DNA of 64,000 bases from ASMP01 sp964617015. GTDB taxonomy: Archaea; Nanobdellota; Nanobdellia; Pacearchaeales; GW2011-AR1. Positions 1 through 7,971 of the stretch are shown piece by piece. Each line of letters begins with the position of its first letter. Position 1 is the first letter of the stretch. Location: the NCBI GenBank assembly GCA_964617015.1, contig CAZTVG010000002.1:1-64000 (forward strand), in the 5' to 3' direction. Under the pieces are notes generated by a model. The model saw only the letters and a program-made list of their open reading frames with translations, was not told the origin of the DNA and made no database searches. The position numbers were made by a program, and so were the translations under genes.

Positions 1-2
1 TG

Positions 3-65
3 AAAAGAAAAGAATCAGAGAAAAAAAGAGCAGAAATAAAAGTTGTTGAAGAAGTTAGCAGGTAA
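3..65 (+). CDS. C-terminal end of an unidentified protein (partial)
   Basis: An open frame enters from the left edge and ends at TAA 63-65. About 20 residues are visible, rich in Lys, Arg and Glu, as in a basic helical tail. Nothing identifies the protein. The stop lies just before a duplicated promoter segment that begins near base 60. Confidence 0.45.
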   Translation, partial: KRKESEKKRAEIKVVEEVSR

Positions 66-145
66 TGGGTTTGTTTAAAAAGTTGAAATCTCTATTTTCT
101 GGTATAGATATATTTTTAAATCTCTAATTCACTTATTAATTATGA
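60..145 (+). repeat. Duplicated promoter segment, copy A (partner at 40836-40918)
   Basis: This stretch matches the region just upstream of the gene at 40914 at most positions by eye. The match includes the TATA-like ATTTTTAAATCTC and the run TTACTTATTAATTATGAAAA spanning the start codon. The start codon follows the TATA box by about 26 nt, as expected for a leaderless archaeal mRNA. It forms the left boundary of a cassette duplicated about 40 kb apart. Confidence 0.8.
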
Positions 146-1174
146 AAAATAAATCCATTCTATTCGGAATAATTACAATAATATTATTAACAGCTACAGT
201 ACTTGCTACTCAGACAACAGTAGTGATTTCTCCTGACAGCATGCAAGGCTGGTTCTTTCACGATGACGGGCATGTTCCTCCTGGTAATGGTGAATTAGTT
301 ACAGGTCCAGAGACTCCACCTATGGGATTAGGTAGCGTACATCTGGAGCTTGGAGAATTAACATCAGGAATGACAATACAGCTTATTGATTTTCGTGCAA
401 CCCCACTTGCTGAAATAGACAATCTTGAATACAGTACTTATGTCAATCCAGATTCAATAGTTACTGTAGCCATTTCCTTGCAGTTCAACATAGATGACGA
501 TTTAACAGATGGTGATAATAAATGGAAAGGACGGCTGGTATTTGAGCCTCCTTACTATGGTAAGACAGCCAAAGTTATCAAGGGTGAATGGCAAACATGG
601 CATCCTATAGAGGAAGAAGGTAAATGGTGGTGGGGGTACTGGCGACCCAATTAAAGCAGAATGTTCAATCAGCAATCCATGTACCTGGGATGAACTGTTA
701 ACTAATTTTCCCAACATTGGAATTCGAGATGCTGACTACACTGGTGTTTTGTTCAAAGCAGGCAGTGGCTGGGCACCACCTTGGGATGGCAATGTTGATG
801 CCTTCACTATTAAAATAAATGGTAACAGCATTACGTATGACTTTGAAACCAGCAGCATTAGTCAAGCAAGTGCTCTTCAATATAATTCTGCAAAATCAAA
901 TGTCGCTAATAGAATACATGAAGGTGTGAATGATAGTGCTAATTTACTTAAAGAAAAGGAAAAGGAACCTAGTCCCACTACTAGTCAAATCGCCAAAGAG
1001 ATACATGTAAATGTATCAATTATTGTTACTCAATTAAAAGGAAGTTGGGATGAAGTAGGGGATGTACCATGTGATTTGAGGGGAGGACTAGGACTAGATG
1101 GATGTGATGTTGTACCATATAAACTAGAAGAATGTGGAGCTATTATCTGCCAACATGACCATCCTAGAGACTAA
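142..1174 (+). pseudogene. Secreted surface protein broken by a frameshift in a G-run
   Basis: Two frames make one protein. The first (142-654) starts with a signal peptide (residues 1 to about 22) followed by a beta-rich domain, and ends at a TAA at 652. The second frame is open before that point and runs to 1174. Deleting one G from the GGGGG at 632-636 joins them, changing WWWGYW into WWWGTGDPIK and restoring a continuous reading frame. The last 95 residues (YNSAKSNV, QLKGSWDEV, PCDLRGGLGL) are paralogous to the protein at 40914. Both TATA promoter and start look intact. It may be a recent mutation, phase variation or a sequencing error in a homopolymer. Function is unknown; probably exported. 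Confidence 0.7.
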
Positions 1175-1263
1175 TTCTGAAATTAATTTTATAAGTAGAT
1201 AAATTTAAGTGAAAATTCTGTTTAAAGAGTAAGATGATTTAAGACTTATTAAACAAAACCTTT
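1175..1263 (+). repeat. Duplicated downstream segment, copy A (partner at 41298-41392)
   Basis: The sequence after the stop codon closely matches the sequence after the gene at 40914, including GAAATTAATTTTAT, AGTAGATAAATTTA and AAGTAAGATGATTTAAG. It marks the right boundary of the duplicated cassette. No gene is visible inside it. Confidence 0.8.
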
Positions 1264-1316
1264 AGGAACAATAAGTTTATAAAACTCATGCTTCTAAAAA
1301 TTCTAGAGTTTTTAAG

Positions 1317-1730
1317 ATGGTGAATACTATTGACATGCAGGAAATAAGATACCTGAATTTGTTCGAGAGAATAATGAGAGTCAGGACAAGATTCTGTTTC
1401 AGGTATAATGAAACAATAGTTTTTTGTGTTCCAAAACCGCTTGTGTCAAAAGCTGTGGGAGAGGGAGGAAGAAACATAAGGAAAATGAGTGAAATTCTCG
1501 GCAAAAAAATAAGAGTTGTTCCTGCACCGAGAGGAGTCAATGATGCTGAATTGTTTATAAAAGCTGTTGTCAATCCCGTCACGTTCAGGGGAATTGAAAT
1601 AAAAGACAATGAGGTGGTGATTGCAGGAGGAATAGGCAAGGCATCCCTGATAGGAAGAAACAAGAGAAGACTGCTTGAAATGCAGAAGATAGTCAAAGAT
1701 TTTTTCGGGAGAGAGTTTAGGATTGTTTAA
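1317..1730 (+). CDS. nusA: Archaeal NusA-like KH-domain protein
   Basis: 137 residues, the usual size for archaeal NusA, which keeps only the two KH RNA-binding domains of bacterial NusA and lacks the S1 and RNA-polymerase-binding parts. The first KH loop is GEGG near residues 48-51. A second KH-like segment has IGRN near 112-115. The N-terminus (EIRYLNLFERI) matches the archaeal family, supporting this ATG. The family is thought to act in transcription elongation or rRNA transcription. In many archaea it sits directly upstream of rps12. Here a minus-strand gene and a new promoter separate the two. Confidence 0.88.
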   Translation: MVNTIDMQEIRYLNLFERIMRVRTRFCFRYNETIVFCVPKPLVSKAVGEGGRNIRKMSEILGKKIRVVPAPRGVNDAELFIKAVVNPVTFRGIEIKDNEVVIAGGIGKASLIGRNKRRLLEMQKIVKDFFGREFRIV

Positions 1731-1734
1731 GAGA

Positions 1735-2124
1735 TTATTGAAGTTTTCTCTTCATTATATCTCTAAGTTTATCTGCATCTTTTTGCGTCAATCTTTGAAG
1801 TAACCCAGTCTTACTATCAACCTCTCTAAATCCTAAATTTTTATCTTCAGGATCGTAAAGTACTGTTCTTTCTTCTACCGGTATTTCATTTGAATAAATA
1901 ACTTGAAAATTTCCAGGCTTATATCCCCATCCCTCAAATTCCGCTCTTTGCTCCAAATAATTCTCAAATTCTTGCATTAATAATCTGTTATCTTGTGTAT
2001 CGCCCACAAATATCTTTGTTGGAATACCTACCCTCAGTTGAGTGCAATATCTATAAAACATCATATTAAATTGTTCTTTTAGCCATCCAAGGGAATCTCT
2101 TTGTTCTTGTGTTAGTTCAGCCAT
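1735..2124 (-). CDS. Conserved-looking hypothetical protein, 129 aa
   Basis: Not recognised. It is a soluble, acidic protein with an N-terminal helix (LTQEQRDSLGWL), an aromatic-rich middle and a basic end. It has no membrane segment or cysteine motif. It lies antiparallel between nusA and rps12 and ends only 4 nt from the nusA stop. A TATA-like TTTTATAAA lies upstream on its own strand. It interrupts what is normally a continuous nusA-rps12 order, so it is probably a lineage-specific insertion. Confidence 0.6.
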   Translation of the reverse strand: MAELTQEQRDSLGWLKEQFNMMFYRYCTQLRVGIPTKIFVGDTQDNRLLMQEFENYLEQRAEFEGWGYKPGNFQVIYSNEIPVEERTVLYDPEDKNLGFREVDSKTGLLQRLTQKDADKLRDIMKRKLQ

Positions 2125-2231
2125 TTTATAACTATGATTGTAGGAAATATTAGCATTTATAAAATTTTCTATTTTGTTACTCTTTTATAATTAACAAAGA
2201 GAGGGCCTATCCAACTTGATTTTTCCGTTGA

Positions 2232-2313
2232 AAAGATTTAAAAATCAATTTCTCAATTAAGTAGTATCTTAACAAGGGAAGTTGAGTGTTAAGAAACCGT
2301 AGGTGTCTTACAG
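2232..2313 (+). promoter_or_regulatory. rps12 promoter and structured 5' leader
   Basis: A TATA-like GATTTAAAAATC (about 2234-2245) predicts a start near 2265-2270 and a leader of about 45 nt. The last 26 nt before the ATG can fold as TGT-AAG, internal loop, CC-gta-GG, internal loop, CTT-ACA. The AGGTG (a Shine-Dalgarno match) is placed in the hairpin. The EF-2 gene has the same leader at 4315-4365, with compensating base changes (GGT/ACC for TGT/ACA, AAGG/CCTT for AAG/CTT). This suggests a shared translational control element. Confidence 0.7.
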
Positions 2314-2736
2314 ATGGGACTAAAAAACGCATTGAACCTGATAAAGAAAAGAAAAAAATTTAGATGGAAAGATAGGAAATACAAAGTGAGAACTCTTAAT
2401 CTTTATACTAAATCCGATCCTCTTGAGGGAGCTAATCAGGCCAAAGGAATTGTGCTCCAGAAAATTCAAAAAGAGGCAAAACAGCCAAACTCTGCTATGA
2501 GGAAATGCTGCAAAGTTCAGCTGAAAAAGAACGGAAAAGTTGTTACCGCTTTTATCCCTGGAAATCTTGCACAAAGATTCATTGACGAACACGACGAAGT
2601 AATGATTGAAAGAATTGGTGGAAAACAGGGAAGAGCAAAAGGAGACATTCCAGGAGTAAGATTTAAGGTTCTTCAGGTAAATGATCAACCCCTGCACCTC
2701 TTGGTGAAAGGTAAAATAGAAAAGGGTAGAAGATAA
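2314..2736 (+). CDS. rps12: 30S ribosomal protein S12 (uS12)
   Basis: A 140-residue S12 of archaeal length, which sits at the decoding centre of the small subunit. The conserved loop PNSAMRKCCKVQL is at residues 58-70 and the second loop GRAKGDIPGVRFKV at 106-119, including the usual Lys/Pro positions. The ATG directly follows the leader hairpin. It is the first gene of an rps12 - small ORF - rps7 operon, with 2 nt to the next gene. Confidence 0.97.
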   Translation: MGLKNALNLIKKRKKFRWKDRKYKVRTLNLYTKSDPLEGANQAKGIVLQKIQKEAKQPNSAMRKCCKVQLKKNGKVVTAFIPGNLAQRFIDEHDEVMIERIGGKQGRAKGDIPGVRFKVLQVNDQPLHLLVKGKIEKGRR

Positions 2737-2738
2737 AA

Positions 2739-2969
2739 ATGTATATTGTAAAATATAAGAGATTAGAAAAAAAAGTTAATGAGGTGGAAGTATTCGGAGT
2801 GAGATCAACATTCCATGGCTATATAGTTGGAGTTATTTCAGATAAAAATGAAAGAAATTTTAATGTTGTAATTGCATCTAACCTTGAAGGAATAAACCCT
2901 GAAGATTATGTCTTCCCTATTGTGGTCAATAGAGAAAGAGCAGAAAAATTATACAACAAATTAAAATAA
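2739..2969 (+). CDS. Small unknown protein between rps12 and rps7, 76 aa
   Basis: Not recognised. The ATG is 2 nt after the rps12 stop, and rps7 begins 1 nt after this stop, so it is surely translated from the same mRNA. The sequence is beta-rich in the first half (GVRSTFHGYIVGVI) and ends in a Lys-rich helix. No cysteines or membrane segment. In most archaea rps12 and rps7 are adjacent, so an inserted gene suggests a lineage-specific ribosome- or translation-related protein, which is an inference from position only. Confidence 0.75.
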   Translation: MYIVKYKRLEKKVNEVEVFGVRSTFHGYIVGVISDKNERNFNVVIASNLEGINPEDYVFPIVVNRERAEKLYNKLK

Positions 2970-2970
2970 A

Positions 2971-3579
2971 ATGGAAAAAAATATATTAAAATTCAAAATA
3001 TTTGACTTGTATGAGACTGATAACATAGAAGTCAGGGATCCCGGACTTAAGAATGTCATAAATCTGCAGCCTAAACTGATCCTGAAAAGCCAGGGGAGAA
3101 ATATCCAGAAGTTTGGCCAGATAAAAGTGAACATTGTTGAAAGACTCATAAACAGAATTGGTGTTGCAGGCCATCGTGGAAAAAAACACAAAGTCATTCT
3201 CAGCAATGCAACAGGAAAATATTCAAAAAACGCAAAAATTATCCTTGAGGCTTTAAGAATTATGCAGGAAAAAACAGGGAAGAATCCTGTTGAAGTTCTT
3301 GTAAGAGCTATTGAAAACTCAGCTCCGAGAGATGAAGTTACAATAATTGAGTATGGGGGAGCAAGATATCCTCAGGCTGTTGACGTCTCTCCGTTAAGGC
3401 GCGTTAACATGGCTTTAAAACACCTTGTTCATGGAGCATCTGAAAAAGCTTTTAACAAGAAGAAAAATATTGCGCAGGGACTTGCTGATGAAATTATGCT
3501 GGCTGCAGAAACAAAAGGTGAAAGTTTTGCTATTAAGAAAAAAAACGAGGCTGAAAAACAGGCTGACAGCGCAAGATAA
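2971..3579 (+). CDS. rps7: 30S ribosomal protein S7 (uS7)
   Basis: A 202-residue archaeal/eukaryal-type S7 that binds the 3' domain of 16S rRNA and organises the small-subunit head. Conserved blocks include NRIGVAGHRGKKHKV, NPVEVLVRAIENSAPRDEVT and YPQAVDVSPLRRVNMAL. The C-terminus ends in the typical SAR. It starts 1 nt after the preceding gene. S7 is a known autoregulator of the bacterial str operon, which makes it a candidate ligand for the shared leaders in front of rps12 and EF-2. Confidence 0.97.
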   Translation: MEKNILKFKIFDLYETDNIEVRDPGLKNVINLQPKLILKSQGRNIQKFGQIKVNIVERLINRIGVAGHRGKKHKVILSNATGKYSKNAKIILEALRIMQEKTGKNPVEVLVRAIENSAPRDEVTIIEYGGARYPQAVDVSPLRRVNMALKHLVHGASEKAFNKKKNIAQGLADEIMLAAETKGESFAIKKKNEAEKQADSAR

Positions 3580-3632
3580 AAGTTGCTTTAAAATATAGGA
3601 ATAATTTTAAACTAAGTGATATCCTAAATTGT

Positions 3633-3839
3633 ATGGGAGATGATAAAACACCATTAAAAGAGTTGAAGTTATATCTTGGAGTAAATATGACTTTAATGGA
3701 TATTAGTTCAAGAAAAAAAGTAGAAGGAATTCTTGAAAGAACTGTTAGAGTTCTTGAAAGTGGAGCAACTTCAGAACAAATAAAAGAAGTTTTTGGTGAA
3801 TATATTTCTGCTTGGCAACCAGATAGAACATATGGTTAA
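3633..3839 (+). CDS. Small hypothetical protein, 68 aa
   Basis: Not recognised. Predicted helical and soluble, with a central LERTVRVLESGATSEQIKEV helix pair. A TATA-like TTTTAAACT lies 26-30 nt upstream of the ATG, so it appears to have its own leaderless transcript. It sits between rps7 and a second small gene, ahead of EF-2. Confidence 0.55.
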   Translation: MGDDKTPLKELKLYLGVNMTLMDISSRKKVEGILERTVRVLESGATSEQIKEVFGEYISAWQPDRTYG

Positions 3840-3911
3840 GTCCAAATATTTAAAAACAAAATTTTTCTTGATTGACGAAAGGTTTTTATAAAAGGCAGCA
3901 CTAAGATAAGA

Positions 3912-4220
3912 ATGCCAGGTGTATTTGGAGATTTAACTAAATTACTTTGTGGTGAAGAAGGAGGACCATGTTATTTAATATTTCGACTTGGTAATGTTGA
4001 AGCGTGCTATGATCAAAAAGGTTTATTATCAAGGCTAAGCCAAGCTCACCCTGAATATTTTCAACTTCACGTTTCCTTTGTCGATATAAATAATACTTCT
4101 CAGCCAATGAAACTATTAACAAAACCTGAAGTGAAAAAAATTTACGAGTCTCTAGAGGAAGCCAAAGGACTTAGAAAAAAATTGTTAGGACTTGAAGATA
4201 AGATAGGACTTCCAGAATAA
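3912..4220 (+). CDS. Small hypothetical protein, 102 aa
   Basis: Not recognised. The N-terminal half has three cysteines (LLCGEEGGPCYL, VEACYDQ), but their spacing is not a clear zinc-ribbon pattern. The C-terminal 45 residues are a charged helix. A TATA box (TTTTTATAAAA near 3884) is 28 nt from the ATG, supporting a leaderless start. No similarity to neighbours is apparent. Confidence 0.55.
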   Translation: MPGVFGDLTKLLCGEEGGPCYLIFRLGNVEACYDQKGLLSRLSQAHPEYFQLHVSFVDINNTSQPMKLLTKPEVKKIYESLEEAKGLRKKLLGLEDKIGLPE

Positions 4221-4280
4221 GTTTGGGTGGTAATTAAAACTAATCTCTATTAATTTCTTTTAATATTCTTATAATTCCCA

Positions 4281-4365
4281 AATATTTAAAAACAAATTTT
4301 ATTATCATTAAGTATTCTCCACTTTTAAGGGAGGTTGACGGTCAAGGAACCGTAGGTGCCTTACC
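4281..4365 (+). promoter_or_regulatory. EF-2 promoter and structured 5' leader
   Basis: TATA-like AATATTTAAAAAC at about 4281-4293 predicts a start near 4315. The leader holds AAGGGAGGTTGA (a distal Shine-Dalgarno-like site). Then comes a hairpin GGT-c-AAGG-aa-CC-gta-GG-tg-CCTT-ACC ending directly at the ATG. The AGGTG inside it lies 7 nt from the ATG, ideal spacing for the archaeal anti-SD, but it is paired in the fold. It is the partner of the rps12 leader. Confidence 0.7.
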
Positions 4366-6528
4366 ATGGCAGATGAAAAGACAAGAAAAATTCAGGAATT
4401 GATGCATCAGCAGGAAAAAATAAGGAACATAGCAATAGCTGCCCATATTGACCACGGCAAAACAACTTTTTCTGATAACCTGCTTGCAGGAGCTGGAATG
4501 ATTTCGAAAGAGCTTGCGGGAAAGCAGCTTGCACTTGATTTTCATGAAGACGAGGCAACAAGAGGAATTACAATTGATTCTGCATCTGTAAGCATGGTTC
4601 ATAAATTAGATGAGGAATATCTCATAAATCTTATTGATACTCCCGGCCATGTTGATTTTAGTGGAGAAGTCACAAGAGCCATGCGTGCTGCCGATGGTTG
4701 TATTGTTCTAGTGGATGCTGTTGAAGGAGTCATGCCCCAGACAGAGACTGTTTTAAGGCAGGCTTTGAAAGAGCTTGTAAAACCTGTTTTGTTTCTGAAT
4801 AAAGTTGACAGGCTTATCAAGGAAGTCAAGCTAACTCCCCAGGAAATGGAGAAAAGATTCATTTCTGTCATAAATCATGTTAACGAACTTATCTCAAATA
4901 TTGCTCCTGAGGGATACAAAGAAAAGTGGAAAGTTACTGTTTCAGAAGGAAGCGTTTCATTTGGTTCTGCATTCCACAACTGGGCCCTAAGTTTTCAGTA
5001 TATGAAATCAAAAGGAATTACATTCAAGGATGTTATTGATGCCTATCAGAATGACAAAGTCAAAGAATTGGCAAAAAAAGCTCCTTTACATGAAATTGTA
5101 CTGGAAATGGTTATCAAGCATCATCCCAATCCTGTTCAGGCACAAAAATATCGAATTCCAAAAATCTGGCACGGGGAATTGGATTCTGAGATAGGAAAAT
5201 CACTTATTAACTGTGATGCTGACGGAGAGCCTGTTTTTGTTCCGACAAAAATCGTTGTCGACAGGCACGCAGGAGAAGTTGCTGCAGGCAGATTGTTTTC
5301 AGGAACAATGAAGCAGGGGGATGATGTCTATATGAATCTCGCAAAAAGAAATGTGAGAATCCAGCAGGTTTCTGTTTATCGCGGGGCACACAGAATGGTC
5401 GTTGATGAAGTCAGTGCAGGAAATATAGTTGGCGTTGTCGGACTGAAAGATGTTTTCACAGGAGAAACAGTAAGCAAGAAACCCATAGAGCCTTTCGAGG
5501 CAATAAAACACCTTTTCGAACCTGTTGTTACAAAATCTATTGAAGCCACAAAAGCTGCCGACCTTCCAAGACTTGTGGAAATTTTAAAACAGATTAGAAA
5601 GGAAGATCCTTCTATAAAAATTGAGATTGATGAACAAACAGGAGAGAGCTTGATGTCTGGCATGGGAGAGCTCCATCTTGAAATAATAGAAAACAGAATT
5701 AAATCAGAAAAAGGACTTCCAGTCAAGACTTCGCCGCCTATTATAGTGTACAGGGAAACTGTAAGCAGGGAATCTCCTTCTGCAGAAGGAAGGAGTCCTA
5801 ACAAACACAACAGCTTTTACATGAGAGTGGAGCCCCTTGAAAATGATGTTTATGAGGCAATCAAATCCGGAGAGCTGCGCGAAGGAAGGGTCAAGAAAAA
5901 AAACGAGGTTATCTTTAACGTGCTTTCAGGACTTGGATGGTCAGGAGACATGATTCGTGATGTTAAAAATATTTACAAAGGAAATATTTTTTTAGATGAG
6001 ACACGCGGAGAAGTTCATATTGGGGAAGTCATGGAAATGGTTCTTGATGCGTTTGAAATGGTCATGAATCAAGGACCTCTTGCAAGAGAGCCCTGCATGA
6101 AGCTCAAAGTTTCCCTTGATGATACAAGACTTCATGAGGATGCAATTCATCGCGGTCCGGCACAGGTTTATCCTGCTGTCAGGGAAGGAATACTGGAAGC
6201 AATGAGAAAAGCCGGTTCATATCTTCTTGAGCCGCTACAGATTCATGTGATAGAAATACCTGACAAATTCCTCGGAGCTGTTACAAAACTTGTCGGAAGC
6301 AAGAGGGGGCAGATGCTTGAGGTGAAACAGGAAGGCACTCAGGCAGAGGTAAAAACAAAACTTCCTGTTGCAGAAATGATTGGATGGAGCAATGACTTGC
6401 GTTCAGCTACAGAAGGCCGCGGAACTTCTTCTTTGCTTGACCAGTTGTTTGAAAAAGTTCCTGCAAGCATTCAGGCAGATGTCATCAGAAAAATTCGCAG
6501 GAGGAAAGGCTTGAGTGAAAATCAGTGA
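4366..6528 (+). CDS. fusA: Translation elongation factor 2 (aEF-2)
   Basis: A 720-residue GTPase that drives translocation of tRNA and mRNA. The G1 motif is AHIDHGKTT (26-34), the switch-II DTPGH is at 91-95 and NKVD at 145-148. The C-terminal part has EF-G domains III-V. The diphthamide loop IHRGPAQV is intact with the modifiable His at about 595. This agrees with a diphthine synthase gene (dphB) at 24687 in the same window. The length is normal for the archaeal family. Expression is probably controlled by the leader shared with rps12. Confidence 0.97.
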   Translation: MADEKTRKIQELMHQQEKIRNIAIAAHIDHGKTTFSDNLLAGAGMISKELAGKQLALDFHEDEATRGITIDSASVSMVHKLDEEYLINLIDTPGHVDFSGEVTRAMRAADGCIVLVDAVEGVMPQTETVLRQALKELVKPVLFLNKVDRLIKEVKLTPQEMEKRFISVINHVNELISNIAPEGYKEKWKVTVSEGSVSFGSAFHNWALSFQYMKSKGITFKDVIDAYQNDKVKELAKKAPLHEIVLEMVIKHHPNPVQAQKYRIPKIWHGELDSEIGKSLINCDADGEPVFVPTKIVVDRHAGEVAAGRLFSGTMKQGDDVYMNLAKRNVRIQQVSVYRGAHRMVVDEVSAGNIVGVVGLKDVFTGETVSKKPIEPFEAIKHLFEPVVTKSIEATKAADLPRLVEILKQIRKEDPSIKIEIDEQTGESLMSGMGELHLEIIENRIKSEKGLPVKTSPPIIVYRETVSRESPSAEGRSPNKHNSFYMRVEPLENDVYEAIKSGELREGRVKKKNEVIFNVLSGLGWSGDMIRDVKNIYKGNIFLDETRGEVHIGEVMEMVLDAFEMVMNQGPLAREPCMKLKVSLDDTRLHEDAIHRGPAQVYPAVREGILEAMRKAGSYLLEPLQIHVIEIPDKFLGAVTKLVGSKRGQMLEVKQEGTQAEVKTKLPVAEMIGWSNDLRSATEGRGTSSLLDQLFEKVPASIQADVIRKIRRRKGLSENQ

Positions 6529-6569
6529 GAATAACGCCCCGACAGAACAATAACAGGGAGTGGAAATAA

Positions 6570-7424
6570 TTACTTTACATATCTTCTTCTGTGAACTGAT
6601 AAATATCTTCTTGTAAAATAATTAACAAAAGCTTCCTGACCTTTTGGAAACGCTCTGTAATATGATGCTCTTTTCTTGTATTCCATTATTAACATTGGAT
6701 AACCTGCGTGCCATAGTATGTAATTCATGAGAAGCCTCCCAATTCTGCCGTTTCCGTCACCAAAAGGATGAATGCTTTCAAATTTGTAATGGGCTCTTGC
6801 GGCGAGTTCTACAGGATTTAATTTTGATTTATTTATGAATTCTATTAAATTATTCATTTTAGGGATTACTTCTTTCCAATTAGGGGCGATATAACTTCCA
6901 ACCCTCACTAAATAAGTTCTATAATTTCCAGCAATATCTGATTTTGTTTCACCAAACATTTCTTTATGCCATTTTAAGATTAGAGAATTAGTTATTTTCT
7001 CTTTTTTTTCCAGTATTCGAAGAAATATTCTGTTGTGTGTCTCTGTTTCTTTAATGTCTCTTAATGGCTTGTTGGGGGCTATGTTTTCCTGAATTATTTC
7101 TCTTACTTCTTCAAAAGTTATTGTTGAGCCTTCAATAGCGTTTGAATTATATGTAAATGCAATAGATATCTCTTCTAGTTCTTTTTTCTTTGCACTTTTA
7201 GGTATTCTTTTCCATTCAGATTGAAAATTTTCTTTTATCTTTTCAAGCTTTTTGTAAAGCTCTATTTTCAGCTCTCTGCTAAATTCTTCTTTTATCTTAT
7301 CTATATCTTTTGGTATTTTTTTTCCGAGATACTTTTCTTTTTTCACTATTTTGTTTCCTTTTCTCATGCTGTGCTCAAGGTAATAATACATTTTTTTGCC
7401 CTTGGTTTTTCTCCTTATAATCAT
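6570..7424 (-). CDS. Fic-domain protein with N-terminal inhibitory motif
   Basis: 284 residues. The Fic active-site motif HPFGDGNGRIGR at 219-230 is complete, so AMP transfer (or another nucleotidyl transfer) from ATP to a hydroxyl is expected. The segment SNAIEG (94-99) fits the (S/T)xxxE(G/N) inhibitory helix on the N-terminal side, making it a class II, self-inhibited Fic enzyme. The first 40 residues (YYYLEHS, KYLGKKIP) are a domain common in archaeal Fic proteins. A TATA box (AATATATAAATA on its strand) lies about 26 nt before the ATG. Target unknown; it may be a regulatory enzyme or a toxin without visible antitoxin. Confidence 0.9.
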   Translation of the reverse strand: MIIRRKTKGKKMYYYLEHSMRKGNKIVKKEKYLGKKIPKDIDKIKEEFSRELKIELYKKLEKIKENFQSEWKRIPKSAKKKELEEISIAFTYNSNAIEGSTITFEEVREIIQENIAPNKPLRDIKETETHNRIFLRILEKKEKITNSLILKWHKEMFGETKSDIAGNYRTYLVRVGSYIAPNWKEVIPKMNNLIEFINKSKLNPVELAARAHYKFESIHPFGDGNGRIGRLLMNYILWHAGYPMLIMEYKKRASYYRAFPKGQEAFVNYFTRRYLSVHRRRYVK

Positions 7425-7583
7425 AGAAGAATATACCCCTACATATTTATATATTTTTCCTTTTTTTAATTAAATGTAGGGGCACACTCCGACCGAGCGT
7501 TGACATATTTAACTCATACTAAAACACCACCAATCATCATTAAAATTGTAAAAGTTTATAAAAGCAAAGTTTAGCTAATCATC

Positions 7584-7799
7584 ATGGAAAGCGCATCAGA
7601 ATCTCTGGAAGAAAAAGTTGGAGAATCAAAACCAAATAAATTACAATGGTTTCCAGCTTTAGGGGCTATCTTGATATATATTGATTCTTTAATAGGCAAA
7701 CCAACAATAATGAAGGATTATTTTCATGAAAGCGCAATTTGGCATGCCACATGGTTCACAGGTATTGTGATGGGAACTTATATATTTTATACCAATTAA
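7584..7799 (+). CDS. Small membrane protein, 71 aa
   Basis: Not recognised. After an acidic 20-residue head there are two hydrophobic stretches (FPALGAILIYIDSLI and WFTGIVMGTYIFY), so it is probably a two-helix membrane protein. GTTTATAAAAG lies 28 nt before the ATG, consistent with a leaderless transcript. Confidence 0.6.
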   Translation: MESASESLEEKVGESKPNKLQWFPALGAILIYIDSLIGKPTIMKDYFHESAIWHATWFTGIVMGTYIFYTN

Positions 7800-7815
7800 C
7801 AAAAAAACTCTCCGA

Positions 7816-7971
7816 AATATTTATAAACTCATTTTTTTATTAAATAATATTAGAAAATTCTTTTAAGAATTTTTATCTTATCATGCCTACGCCGCCGCAA
7901 AGTGGCGAAGTCATTTTATGAAATAAAATGCCTACGAGGCTATACAATAGCCAAGTCATTTTCAAGAAAAA
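7816..7971 (+). promoter_or_regulatory. EF-1A promoter and long 5' leader
   Basis: ATTTATAAACTC (about 7818-7829) predicts a start near 7850 and a leader of about 120 nt, far longer than the leaderless norm here. The leader carries two tandem hairpin units (7883-7914 and 7928-7959). Each begins with ATGCCTACG, echoing the EF-1A start ATGCCTAAAG. The first ATG opens a 12-codon ORF (7883-7921). The second opens a 22-codon ORF that overlaps the EF-1A start out of frame (7928-7996). Confidence 0.65.
7883..7959 (+). repeat. Two tandem copies of a hairpin element, consensus ATGCMTACGN-stem-RAGTCAT
   Basis: Unit 1 (7883-7914) and unit 2 (7928-7959) have identical length (32 nt) and constant flanks: 10 nt ATGCCTACGN on the left, 7 nt AAGTCAT on the right. 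The stems between differ completely but pair perfectly (CGCC/GGCG and GGCTA/TAGCC). A third copy lies at 18229-18263. Constant flanks with fully covarying stems argue for a selected structure or a REP-like mobile element. Confidence 0.8.
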
